Origin: Tubiluchus corallicola
Taxonomy: Eukaryota > Priapulida > Priapulimorpha > Priapulimorphida > Tubiluchidae
DNA: 64,000 bases
Reading direction: 5' to 3'
Assembly (NCBI GenBank): GCA_030141605.1
Contig: JAQGDQ010000181.1
Location: forward strand, 372,378-436,377
The translations under genes were made by a program, and so were the position numbers. The notes beneath the pieces are model-generated. The model ran no database searches. It saw only the letters and a program-made list of their open reading frames with translations, and was not told the DNA's origin. Positions 23,601 to 37,600 of the stretch are shown here, piece after piece. Position 1 is the first letter of the stretch. Each line of letters starts with the position of its first letter.

Positions 23601-26600
23601 GTGCATACATCAGATTTCCTTACATTCTGTGAGTTTCTGTTCTTGTTTTTTTGTGCACATTTTCACGTCTTGCAACTTTTCTCTTTAGTCTTCATTAGTA
23701 CAAAAAGTTAATGGACAAGAAAAGAAATGGAGGTATCTGAAGTAGGTTTCAGAAAAGTTACCTTAAAAAATTATATTACTTTTAGCAATTTTATGCACAT
23801 ATTGTACTCTCGTTAAAAGGAATTTTTGTTTGTTTTCATTTTAAATCTCCCGCATTACTGTTCCGAAGTCGCCATTGCATGACGTTACCTACGCAAACAT
23901 AAATCAGGTGAAGAAAGGGCAATGTTAAATTATGTCCCAAAAAAACTTTCCATGCAAATCTATATTACTTAGCATTTCGATTACCTGCTGGAGAGATTTA
24001 TGTAACTAGAAATGATTTAAAATATTTGTGTCAATTGTTAAAATGTCGCTGGCTCCCCCTCCAGGATGTGCCACTCACTAGCCAATAACATATTTTTAAT
24101 CTCATTAGCAAGTTAACAGCAATTTAAAATTTTACTTAGTTAGTAACATGAGTGTTACGCATGCTCTGATTATTTTTGTACACTTAATGGAATGTTATCT
24201 AAACTTATGTCAAGCGACCTACCATTGAAATTGCTGCGACTAATGGTCATTGCAGGAGTTTAAATTTACAAGTTTTGTACATCGTTACTGCCGACCAAGC
24301 CCTGCATGCAAAAGGGCAGTATGTAAGTGGTACAAAAATTTAAGACAAATTTTTTAAGCTTGCTGTAAGTGGAGGTTTTTCTTGTGCTGTAGCAATTCTA
24401 AACCTCTCGTAAAGCTTATCGAACTTGCTTTAAGTTAGTCGCTGGTCAGTATCTGAATATCAATTATACAACTGACTCAGCTGTAAAAACGATGCAATTT
24501 TATTAGTTAGTGAGCAACCACAAATGTAAATTAAGGACTACAGTGGTTAATGTCGTAGACATCACTTATGCATAAAGCTGAATATTTTATTAGATCATAA
24601 TACATACATTTTTTGGGATAAATTTAAATGTTTTTGTGAAGGCTGAAGGGACTAGTTTTTTATAGATCAGAGAATTATCAGATAAAAATTACGCTAGTAT
24701 TACCAATATTTGTTTGACTATGAATCACCTACTGATGCACCAGAAAAACGCCAGAAAGGCAGTCTTTATCCAGTCATTAGTATCCTCAGTCATCATTGTA
24801 CATAAAAACTGCAAAATACTTTCAATTCAGAATTTGTTCACCAACCTTGGGGGCAGCATGGCACAGTAACTACAGATGACTTCTTTTCTTGCATGCTTAG
24901 CCGTGAAGATTACATGCAAGGTCTTGAGTCACAGTTTGCTATATGCCAAAGGGTCATAAGGACCTCCTTTTCGGTGATAAAATTCTGGTCATTCATATTA
25001 TACAAGTAATCTTAACATATTTCATATGGACCTCCTTTTCGGTAATAAAATTCTGGTCATTCATATTATACAAGTAATTGCACCACTTCTTTGATGTTTC
25101 TTTCTTTGTTTTAAATCCATTGCTATCAATTATCTTTTTAAAACAGTTCTTGTAAAAGAAAACTTGTTGCCTGACAAGTTCTAGCTTCACTAGAAAGCTC
25201 TGATCTCTGATATGACAGTCTGGAATCTTATTGTTGCTTCTTAATGACATTATTTTGCCTCACTGTAAAAATCCGTGATGCCGTTATTCATTACCTTCTA
25301 AATAAACATTTTATAATTATACGGAACCTGTTCACACTGTGTTTGCTTGTTTCAGTTGAGAACAGATTTGAGCTTTGTTATTTTCTGCCTATTTTCCTGT
25401 GTGGTGCCATGTGGTCTCTTTCAAGAGGATTCAAGGTGTCCTTGTATGAGCTAGGCAGAGTTCAGCAGAAAAGTCAGTAACTGTGTTTAGAAATGTTTCA
25501 GTATGCAGTGCAAGCTGTCAAATTAACTCGTGGATGAAAATAGGCACAGTCTTGCTGTGTGTTTGATCCTCGAAAATATTTGTCATTCTTATTCATTGAT
25601 TTATTACTAATCAGTTTAATAATAATAATAATAATCATAATAATAAATTTATTTATTATACACAATATGTCTTAAAGCACTTTACAGCAATTGAGAAGAT
25701 GTTACAACTGCAAAGTTAAATTACGAAGTTAAAAATATACCTTCACAAACTTCAACAAATCATCAAACTTTGCACTAACAAAATAGCAGGAAGTTATCAA
25801 AATTGAATGACAGAATGAGACAAATTAAGAGAATGACAATGACAATCCGAAGTTAGAGAAACAATCTTAAAATGTCTTTGTTAAAACTAATAAACTTGTC
25901 ATTAATCGTTACGCAAAATTAAAGTTAATAAAATAGTTATTTAAACATTAAAGAGATGGGTTTTTGAGTGTTTTCTAAAAAGTGCAAAATCATTAATACA
26001 TCATAATGTGTTGGGGAGGTTAGTTACGCAAAATTAAAGTTAATAAAATGTCAAATAGTTGATTGGAGGAACGAGTCTGATGTTCATCATCGCTTTCCTG
26101 TTATGAGCTGTAAGCTACCGTTCCACGTTAGTCTCTGTTTTCTAGTTGACCTTTCCCAGCATTCTCTTGGGTTACACATTCAACTGAGATTTTGTGTGGC
26201 TGAAAATACAAGTTCCTTACTTATTATGGTCATCACCTGGTCCAGGATTCTAGACTCCAAACAGCCATGTATAATAACTTAACAGATACGCAGCTACACA
26301 GCTATTGTTACGTATTCATGTATATTGTGATTAACGTGGTATAACTTTTTACCCGCTTCATAATTTTAGGTATTTTAAAAGTATTAAAATGAAGTTGTAT
26401 AGCTTTGTACTATATGATAAGACATTAATAATGAATGTATTCGAACTTTCGTATTCGTATCTGACTGGTCCTTATTCTTTTCCCTATTTTTCGGAAATGT
26501 GCCCTCGCGAATTCAGTTAAAGAAGACATCGGTTAAAGAGTCACAGGTAAAAATGTCGTAGAAAAAAAAAGAAATAACCCTAGCCATAATTAATTGTGAC

Positions 26601-28624
26601 TTTGTTACTGGTAAGACGCAGTTAAAGGGAAATCTTTCATATTTGCAATTATTTACATATTTGAGCTTGTGAAGCCTATAGAACAGCAAACTGAGTCTGC
26701 AAATCCTTACAGTCAACAAATGATATTATCTGTCTGGCAATGAATTGTCAGTTATGACGTAAATCTCTTAAAGCATTCTCATATTTAACGATGTTAGTTG
26801 GCCATGGACAAGACACGCGTCACTGATGACGGTAAAGCATGCATTGCATGACCTAGTTTTACTCGTTTTGTAAATCCTAAGTTGCTCGCCCTTTCCCACT
26901 TTCGCTGTTAAATGCCAGACGTGCCTGCCTGGTAAACTATGCAAAGGAAATCCGATACAGGTCGAGTTTGGCGACACGTACTCCTAGTTTTTGGGCGATA
27001 CTAGGCGAGAAACTTGTAGCCCGAGGTTTTCATAGATCACCGGCTACCTTAAACCATTTATTTATTACCCAATTTTATTTACTCTATGATTATCAGGTTG
27101 ACAAGTTTTTAAATGTGGCTGCTCAGTACTTGTCTTTGTTATCTCCAGGTCTCTTGCTTTTGGCTTCTTTTATTGTGCTTCAGCTGCATCTCTGTAAATG
27201 AACTTCTAGTGAGTGTTGTGAACATCAGCGCTGTTTAATAAGCCAGTGAACGGTTGCTGAACTTCGCAATTTTACTACTCATTTCCCTTTTCCAAGTCTG
27301 TCCCACGCCTGACCTGAAAAGAAGGACGGTTCAATACTGTAATGAATTCTAGCAAAAGCGAGAGAAAGTATTTGATGGAACTGATTTCTTGTTCTAATGG
27401 GCGTGTTCTCCTGCTACAACAGTTACTATTCTACAGTTTGCTCTGTCTGTGAACTCGTGTACAGTTTAATGCACTGTGTTTGACCTGTTGTCTGGGTTGC
27501 ATTGCACTGTACAGAGCGGTTGTAGATCATTTTTAGAAATTGAGTGTGTTAAATTACGATGAATCCTGAATAAAAATAACCCGTCGTCTACCTTAGCCTG
27601 GCCTGACTTTGTTCTTTTTTCTGTCTAAATTGTGCTGTGTGGAAAATTTCAAGTTTTCCAAATGGACGCCTTTCTCTTTTCGATTATTTTTTATTAATTT
27701 TATTTTTTGAGAGTTAAAAATACGTAATGTTAGCTAATAGGAGTTGCAAATATAGAATATAGCTTTTTAAATTACGTAGAAAAATGTGTGTAAAATAAAA
27801 TACTTGAGAAAAATTGTAAGTTATTTGCCTATTATAAGGAACAAAGAATATTGCAATGGAGGCAAAGTTAATTATATACAAAACACACGTACAAATTTGT
27901 ATCAAGCATCCAGGTAGTTTTAATTCAAACCTGTAGATTGTTATTCATTACAAATTTATGATTAGTGATACTGATAAGCTTCTATATTATTAATGATGTT
28001 GTGGGGTTTTACGTTTAACCATAATCAGTCAAAATCAACAATAAAAGTAGTTTAATGTCAGTTTATTTTAATTTCTTGCAGACAGATGGCGTGTATGGCA
28101 ATGGGAGGTTAATGCACACAGCTTCTTCACTAGTGGTGAGTTATTTTATTCAAGGCTGTCCGTATCTAAGTAGCTGTTAATTATGTGCAGATTTATTAAA
28201 TTACTACCACGTAATCATGGCAGGCTGTTCTGGACGATGTGGTCATCCTGATCTCCGCAGGGCTTTTTCACTGCCCATTTTGTAGTCACTGTAAAGTTGT
28301 GACTAAAAATAAAAATTTGAAGAGTCAATGTATATGTATTCCATTGGTAGTAACTTTTTGCGAGAAAATTCTGAATATTCCATCATTTGCAAATGAGCCC
28401 TTTTCTTGTTTTTTAATATATTACTAGCTTCTGTTAATTCAAAAATAATTTCAGTAATTGGCAATATTAGCTTTCTGTGCTGGCAGTGGCACATAATGTA
28501 TAATATGCTGACATGTACTGTCTGAAAGTGGAAGCACATGTGGTGCCCAGGCTTTGAAACACAGATTAGGTACTCAACACTAAGACAGTGTGGCCAGAAG
28601 CTTAATATGGGAATAGTCTCTCTC

Positions 28625-28682
<58 letters not shown>

Positions 28683-31600
28683 TTTCTGTCTTTCTCTGTC
28701 TGTCTCTCTCTTTTGCTCTAACTTTTTAAGCCTGAATTTTTTCTCACCATATTTGTATTAGTACTACTATGTTTTTGGTAAATAAGTGTCCCTTCAAATA
28801 AAAGAAATACAAACATTTGACCTTGGTTTGGTTAACTAGTTGCATTTGTATTATAAACTTCTGTGTAAAGGTAAAACGCCTGAGTGACTTATTTGTGTTA
28901 AATTTCCTGTTACTTGAGTCTTTGTCAGTATGCTGGTATGTTGTGTTAATGGGTTGTAACAAAACTATGACCCGTGGCGGAATTTATGGTTTATGTATGT
29001 CTGGCAACGGAGTATTTCTGGTGCTGTACACTGCACTGTACCCGGTCGATGCACCCTGGGCCTAGTTCTACGTACATAATTCCGTATACTACAAATACTT
29101 TAGGTAGACCTCAAGAAAAATATTATCCAAAGGGCGCTCCTTATCTAATGTTATTAACGTTAATCTAATGATTGGTATGACAGTATTATATTTCTGTGAT
29201 CAACAATTTTGTTAATATTATTTTAAATTATACTGTATTGTGGAATATGCTTGGATGATATGCATTTTGTCTTGTTGTTTGATTGAAAAGTTGATGTGTA
29301 TAAAATAAAGTTGTGTGCATTAATATGTAAAGGCTTGTTGGCATGGAAACTGTACTACACTTTTCCTTTGTAATCAAATTTACTGTGATCATCTCAAACT
29401 TCACTTAGTTCATTATAAAATTTAATTAAGAAATGTATGAAGATCACAGCAATGTACTTCACAGTGGAAAAAAAATTTGAGATCCTACCCCATTCTTATT
29501 TCTTGTCGAAAATTATATTTGATTACCTATAAATAAATGGCTATAATAATAAAATAGTGTCCGTGATAATTACTTATATATTAGTTTACAAGCTTAATTA
29601 ATAGCCAGAGAGTGTGCAGATGAAATTCTCTAATGACAAAAACCGTCCATGAACATTTGGAAATAGAAAAGATCAAAATTTTTGTACTCATTTATACTTA
29701 TTGGGAACAAAGTGAGTGGCCAAAATAAAACTTTGGACAATTATGCGTAAATTAACATCATAATGTGCAGCTGGATTTGTGGTTAACATCCATGTTGTCT
29801 ACCTACCTTGGTCTAAGCTGTTGCAAACTTCTGTCTCAAATTTTTTGTCTAGTGTATGGTTGTTTTTCCATTTCTTGTTTTGTTTTCATTGTTCTGCTTT
29901 TCCCGCCGCTGGTGCTGTCTCTCTCCTTTCCCTCTCTCTTTGCCTCCTCTCTCTCTCTCTCTTTCTCCTCCTCTCCCTCCCTGGCTCCTTCCCAAGTCAA
30001 ATTCTGGTGCTTTCTACCTTTTTTGTTATAGAAAACTTTGCTGAAACAGTATAACTCCAGAATTTCACTGCAAACCTTGCTATATCATAGTTTTGGTGTG
30101 TTCTAGAGATGATTTCTATAATTATTGTTTGTTAGAAAAACAATTATTTTAATTATGTATAAACTGCATGAAAATGTGTAGCTGTAAACTCGCTCATTAA
30201 ATTCAGTTCGTTTTAGTAAAGTTTATTACCTTATTCTGCAAATTACTGGTATTGGTCTTTTGCGCATAATTGAAAGTTATTTTTGTTTGTTTTATCAGGG
30301 TGTTGTAGTTCAAATCCAAGCAAGAAATGGTGATATTTTTGAGGGAGTATTTAGAACTTTTTCCAACAAGGTAAAAAGGACTATATAATTATCAGTAATA
30401 ACTAAGAAACTTAAATATGGAATTTTAATTGCCTATTTTCATTATTATGTTAATGTATTTTTTAAGCTAAATGATTATTTCATGTAAAACTGTCTACGTT
30501 GTCTATAATTTAAATTCTCCAGTATAAAGCACCATTCAGTGTTGCACCGTTTTCACATACCTTCTTTTTAATTTTTTTAAACTTAAAAATGATTAACAGA
30601 AAGAATAAGCAGATGTATAAATGCATGTAGTTTATATCAGGTGGTGCAGAAATGCTATACAGTATTGATTATGATATTATAGGAAGAAAATAACAGGATT
30701 TCTTGAAAATTACCATATTGCGTGAACTTATGTGCAAAGACCGAAAGGTTAAATCCGATTTTTTTCTGGCAAATAAATCTTTATCAGTACTTCGTTTATT
30801 GTTGTGAAGACAATAATATAGATGATTTCTTTATTCTTTTGCTCCCGTGTAACTTTAAAACCGGTAAAGCTATGAACTTGCCAAAAGATTTACATTTCAC
30901 GGCCAAAAGATAATATATCGAAATGCTGCAACTTTGTAGGGCACTTACATCTACTGTAGTCTAAATTTCAGCGTATTTTTTCTGCGTCATCCGATAGTTA
31001 AGCTTTTGACATGAATACATGTTTATCACAACAAAATAGAGACTCGGCTCTGTGTTTATGTTTTTCTTCATATAGCAAGCAGAGTGAAAGTTACTACTAT
31101 AGTTGTTATTAAGTGTTGTGGTTTGTTTTTAAATTAATTTTGAAAGCTTTATTCTTTTGTTAGTTTGAAATTGTGCTTGAAATGGCACACAAGGTGGATC
31201 CCGATGATCGAAGCATCAAAATTCCCGCACGTTCACGGGTGATCGAGGTTCTTATCATGCCCATGACTGATGTAGTCATGGTGACAGCTTTGAACGTTGA
31301 TCTAGACTATGCCGTAAAAGGTAAATAAAAACAAGAACGTTGGTAACCTAAAGTAAAAACAAATGTAAGCGTAAATTGAATATGTTTTTTTTGCACATTG
31401 TTAGAACATTACAGTAAGCCCACTATTCGTGAGAAAAATGTTGTAGCATTTTGGAGGAGCTACGGATCTTGCATAACAAAACCGATTTGAGATAACTAGA
31501 AATCAAAAAGGTTTGCCATGTTGCAATGACATGCTTGGGGTAAATAAGGGTGACTCTACCTATAATCTCATACAAATGATAATTGTAAATGCTTCAGTTT

Positions 31601-34600
31601 CTTAAAATTTGAGTATGAAAACAGATCTTCGCTGCCAGTCACTGGCCTGCAATTTATGACAAGCTTCCCCACCAATAAAGTTTCTACTTGCTTGACAGTG
31701 TATATATTCTTTGTACAACTCCATCTACCATCACTTTTCACACGGAGAATTGAAAACAATTTGTGCGTTATTCGTCCAACGTTTGGTAAATGTCTCTCAT
31801 TGCCGGGTATCTGACCTGCAATATTACTATACTTTGCCATGCAGGTATATCAAAATTGTTTCTCTTCATTTCACACTTGTCTCTTAGGCGTTTCACGTCT
31901 GTCCCTGCTGCGGGCAGAAATGAGAAAAGACGATAAATAATTTTCGGAGGTGTTTTCATACATTTATGTTTTGCTTGTAGTGACCATAAATTCAAAATCT
32001 ACGAATAGTGGGTATGACTGCACGTTGCACAGCACTGTTCTTTAGTAAGCACTTTTCAGAAATAGACGTATTATAAGGTTTCAAAACTTTGATCAGGGGT
32101 GCCCAAATTATCTGTAAGTTTCAATTACATAGGAATAAATGACCGATAATTGATTTTGCAGTAGTAAGGTGTACTTCAGTTAAAATGCTTGGTATTAAGC
32201 ATATACAATTCATGCTGTAGCATGATGATAGACCAAGTACGTACAGAATGGAACCTTTTAGTAACTCTGGAAGTAACTTCGGTAATTTGGGTTCCAGGTG
32301 AACAAATAGGGAGTACTATTATAAAAAGTAATTATTTAACAAGACATGGTTGGGAATTGAACCCTAGCTTTCCAGGTACAAGATAGATTCTCTGTTGTTC
32401 TGGTGCAGATATAGTGAGCGATATTAAATACATTTGTGGTATCCATAAACGAAAATGATTCATTTTTAACGAAAACAGTTATCTGATGATTATTCTATTG
32501 TTTGTTTGTTGTTTTAGTAGATATCAGTACAAAGAACTATTTTCAAAAAAAATCAACTGAAAACAATCAGTGCCTTTCTACGATAAAGATTACTACAGCC
32601 ATTGATTACTACAAGAAGTACTTGTTATTATTTGTCTAATTTTTGGGCACCCCTGTACAAATGCACGTGAACTTGTAGCACGGAATTTCGAAGTTTTTGT
32701 AGCCAATAGTGTGTTTCTTTGTAAACCCAGATTCCCTTGCTGCTGAGGCCAATGTTCTATAATTTATTTATATCTATATTGTCCTCTGTATTTATTTTGC
32801 ATGGACTGCAATCGATGTTATTTATTCTTCTCTCCAGACAACTCAGCTGGCCAGGGCAAAGGAAAAGGTGAGGCTTCATTTTCTATTAGTTGTTAAATAC
32901 CTTCCCTATTGTAATATTCAATGAGTATTTGCATCGTCGCTGCGCTGTGATGTAGATTTAGCTGAGGGGTGCAAAAACAACTGTTTAATCAGTGTAAAAT
33001 TTACACATCTATTTATTTATTGATTAAACAATGCCCTGTGAACTAAAATGTAGAGAGTATTGTATAATCTTTTAAGCAATAGTATTCGTAGTATAGAAGT
33101 TGTTAGTATTCTCTGTACCTTTTGTGGTTGAAATTCTAATGAGCTAGCATTAGAAGAGACATAAAGTTGCCGTAGTAGAATAATATATGCAAAGAAATAA
33201 TATATGCAAAGAAATAATATATGCAAAGAAGTAATATATATTACTGCAATAGTATCTGCAGTAAAAGGTACCTGTTGCTTTAATGTGTCTCTGCGTATTA
33301 CATAAGGCAAGATGCTTACTGTTGTATTACAGCCTCTCTACCTATTCACTGCCTTTTGTGATTGAAATGAGCTGGCATTGGAATAATAAAATTGCCGCCG
33401 TAAAATAATATATGCAAAGAAATAAAATAATATATGCTGTGGTAAAAGATATTTGTTGCTTTAATGTGTTTCTGCATGTGACCTGACACGCACTGTTGAA
33501 TTACAGCCTACCTGCCTACTTGCTTTTTCAAAATTCATAATTCAAAACTCTGCTACATATTACATACCTATTTCACAAGTTACTCTTAGTATTACAAAAA
33601 TTTTAAGTTGTGTGCTGTGACATTGGCAGTGACTGCACCATTCCATTGCATGATTTTGTCAGAGTAAAAATTTGCACTGGTAGAATTCAAATTGCCGAAA
33701 TTACAGTCAGCAAAGCATGCCTTGATCCCGGCAGTATAACAGAGAACTTCTGTTTACAGCTAAACTATAATTACGTATGATTCAGTCTCGCTTTATACAA
33801 GTGGGTCTTGCTTTATTTATAATTTGAAACATAATGCGGTTGAAACACAAACATTCACAGAGCATAGTAAATTAACTCCAGAAGCTTTCTCTTGCATTTT
33901 AATTCAGTTGCCTTATTTGCACATTAGTGACTTTGATGTAATTAGTTTTTTGGGGTAATGTAACTTGTATTTTAGAGTCCAACGGGTTTCAGCATATTAA
34001 ATACTTTGAACTCTTTAAATAAAATTTTTTGTGAACTTATTAAAGTTATTGACGTGGCAAAGCTTATTATCTTTTGCCAGTGCATCAGTGAGGTGATTCT
34101 TATATGCATTTGAAATGATATAACTCAACCAGTTTCCTTTACACCGTACACTCGTTACAACATCTTTTTTGCATTTTTGTTAAAATTGGGTAAACTACTT
34201 TTTAATGCCGCATAAACCAAACAGAAACAGCAAAAACCATCTGAAAAAATACCATACAAGTTTTTTTCAGATGGTTTTTCAATTCGTTTTATTTTCAGAT
34301 GGCTTCACGGATACAGCAATTAGCAAATTTAACGGTGAAGTAAAGTCTCAAGAAATTAGGGAACTACAACCGTGGGTTGCTGAAGATCATGAAGTACCGT
34401 ATGATGATCGTAGTCAACCATTAGAAGCGGATACGTCCGTAAGTTTTGTCACTGGTAGAGTGCTAGGGCGTTTAAAAAGTGCAGTAGTGTTTTGATTATT
34501 TGAGTTTTTAATAGCAAACTTTTCTTATTCTCTTGTCACACTTTTTTGTATGAAGTACTTGTAGTGAATTACAACATAAGCTCTCTTAACAGCTTGTTGT

Positions 34601-37600
34601 AGTCTTCGTTATGTTTGGGATGACTAATATGCCTTTTCTTCATTTCTCTATTTGCTCTTTTTCTGTAGAATGGTTGGACACCAGATGAGATGTTTAAGCA
34701 AAATGAGGAAAAGTATGGTGTACAATCAACGTATGATCATACTCTAGCAGATTATACGTAAGTATACTACATAATCAACTTGATGACGAATCTAAAACAG
34801 TGTTGTAGGGTGTCTCTTTGTTTTCATACTTCATTTGTGTGCCACTTGCACTATTTTGCATTTCATTTTATTTTGCTCTTTAACCAGGTCAATTTCAGAC
34901 AGATTACTGCGTTCAGCACACATGAAAATCGCTCATAAATTTCATATAATAATTTTGTGGTTGAACTGTAACATGGCTTCTGTAAAGGAAAGTCTTGCTC
35001 TGACATTCTAACTGCTCAGCTGTAAGATTAACGCAAATTGAATGTCTTACAGGTACCAAACTAATTAAATTTTGGTTGTACAATATTTGCCTTCAACATT
35101 TGTGCATTATTAAGCTTTTTAATTAAGGCCGATAATAAAAATACGTCTGTTTCCGTCTAATTATCCGGTAGTATTTTTTATTGCACACCAGGCCTTAAAT
35201 TTCAGCAAAGTCGTTTTTTACTGCTAAGGTTCAGGGTTGCCATTTTGTATAATGCTGATTATCGTATTGGAGGCTAAAAAGTATCGTACTTTCCGCCAAA
35301 TCAGCGTATTAATGGCTGAGTAGTGTTGCCACTTATACCATAATTATCGGAACATACGTTCATACCATACATAAATGACTCTACAATCATTTAATAATAC
35401 AACACAAAAAACGAAAAACAAAGCGTGAAAAAATGTGCCTTAAAAATTTTAAAACATTACTGCTAACCAGTGGGAAATAAACAAACTTTGATTTCCGCTG
35501 ATTTTAAATATTCCACGATTCAGCTTTAAATATTCACAAAGCTTCAAGAAAGTTTTTTCCTTCCCTACTGACATCTTTTCAGCTCATGAAACGAATTTTT
35601 TTGTGGCCAGCCCAAAGGAAAGTGAAACCAGACAAAAGCAACTCTCAGCAACTCACGACCTTGATTATAGCATTACATGTGGTCTTTTTAGAAGTTGAGT
35701 GACGTATACTGCGAGTGCGAATTTTATATCAGCTATTAGATAGTTTGCTTTTGAGACATTAAGTACTCTATGTTAATAATGCTATACTAAGTACTCTATA
35801 ATAATGATGATGGTATACTTTTAGCACTCCTTTAGAAAAGAAAACTACAAAAGAGTATATACAGCGTGAAGCAGAAGCACAGCGAATAGCTGCTGAAATA
35901 GAAAGTAGCTCCGCCTATAAGTCGCGAATTAATTTAGAAATAACCGATAATGACGATGAGGCAAGATACAGTGCTGTAATGCGGCCCAGCAATGATCGGA
36001 GGTCGGATCCCCGCGAACCAAAGTAAGTATGAAATGTGATGCTTCAAACTCACAATTATAGATTGGTACAAACTTGCAATTATAGTTTGGTACTAACTCA
36101 CAATTATAGATTGGTACAAACTTGCAATTACAGTTTGGTACAAACTCACAATTATAGATTGGTACAAACTTGCAATTATAGTTTGGTACAAACTCACAAT
36201 TATAGATTGGTACAAACTCGCAATTATAGATTGGTACAGTCTCACAATTATAGATTGGTGCAAGCTCACAATTATGCAACTTATAAATAACTGAAGTATG
36301 AAACGTACTGCCAACTAATCTCCTCAAGTGTGATTTAGGCTTCGAGGATTTGAACTGAGAAATCGTTGCAAATTACTTGATAAACACTATTTTAGTTAAA
36401 GGAGAAGAAAAGACTATTTTAAAGTAGATCTCAAAAAACGTTCCACATAAAGTTATATTATGTAACATTATGCTTATCTGCTTGAAAGACTTATGTAACT
36501 AGAAAAGAAAATTCTTGATAATTTAAAATGTTTGCTCCACCTTGTAAAATGTCACTAACTCACTTTCCCAGTGTGCACCAAAAAATATATTTTTAACCTC
36601 ATTGACAAGATACAGAAATTTATATTTTTGCTTGATTAGGAAAGAGTGTGCTACGAATGTTCTGATTATTTTTTTAAACTTTTCCCAACATCATCTAAAC
36701 TTGTTTCAAAATGATTTATTGTCAAAATGTCTGCACCTAATAAAGGGTTTTCTTGTTCTTTAAACAAGTGTCACGGTATAAAGTTTTAAGCAGTTGAGGA
36801 TAAAAGCAAATTAAAGGTAGAGCAAATTAGCCATTCATTTCTCTCATAGTATCTTTATCATTAATGTTTTGCTTTGTGTCACTTTAATGTTTTAATGGAA
36901 CTATTAATTAGGAATATATTCTGTTTTTCGTTGTTTTTATTAGTACCGGTCGGTACGTAATTCCCGTGCGACGAGGACAGCCTGGGGCAAGGGCACCACG
37001 GACCACGCCACCTCTGCAGTCGGTCTCGCCAAACAAACCCCCACCTGCACAACAGCCATCACCTGCTACTATAGAAGATACCGAAGCTAAAATAAATGGA
37101 GGTAATTCGATTGATTATACAGTCTGATTTTGATTTGCATTTAATCACCTCAGTCATTGTTTAAACTGATGCATTTTTCTGCTAGACAGAGATGTTTTTA
37201 GGTATGATTATTTTGTTCACGGTCTGACAACATGTGACTGTGTGACCTTATCCGATGAAAATTTGCCTTGGATCATTGATTTTCTTGCCTGCAAAATCTC
37301 GTGTGGCTTGTATTGGATATCAAAATATATAAAAGACATCTTTTATGTCAGATGTCATCATAACATAAACAGCAGAATTTTGTTAATTTTAGGTTTTTAA
37401 AATTTACACATTTGAATACACAGAAACATAATTACACTTGCAACCAGCAGTCTAGTGGTAGTTGTTTTATTATTTTAACTCTCCTTGCATAATAATTTTT
37501 TATCCCTCACCTTTGGGTGCCCTTGTGTGCTGTAACGAAACAACGTACACTGCTTGTACAGCATGATATCTGCTTCTAATACAAACACACTTAGTATTTG

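Larger units (their letters stand above)
20628..28081 (+). other. 7.4 kb ataxin-2 intron 2 with repeats
   Basis: The largest intron. It contains a small tandem duplication (about 22092-22310), one copy of a dispersed ~600 bp repeat (23712-24400), a SINE-like segment and a direct repeat (24840-25078), and a repeat-like tract starting with an (ATA)n run (25612-26060). Outside these I see AT-rich sequence with no gene. Short open frames such as 21065-21295 or 23314-23502 have no recognisable content. Confidence 0.6.

Noticed and set aside
28618-30054. Ser/Leu-rich open frames in ataxin-2 intron 3
   Set aside because: They coincide with CT microsatellites inside a well-supported intron.
36036-36327. 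Open frames with repeated YNCEFVPI/HNYRLVQT units
   Set aside because: They are an artefact of the in-frame 24 bp intronic minisatellite.
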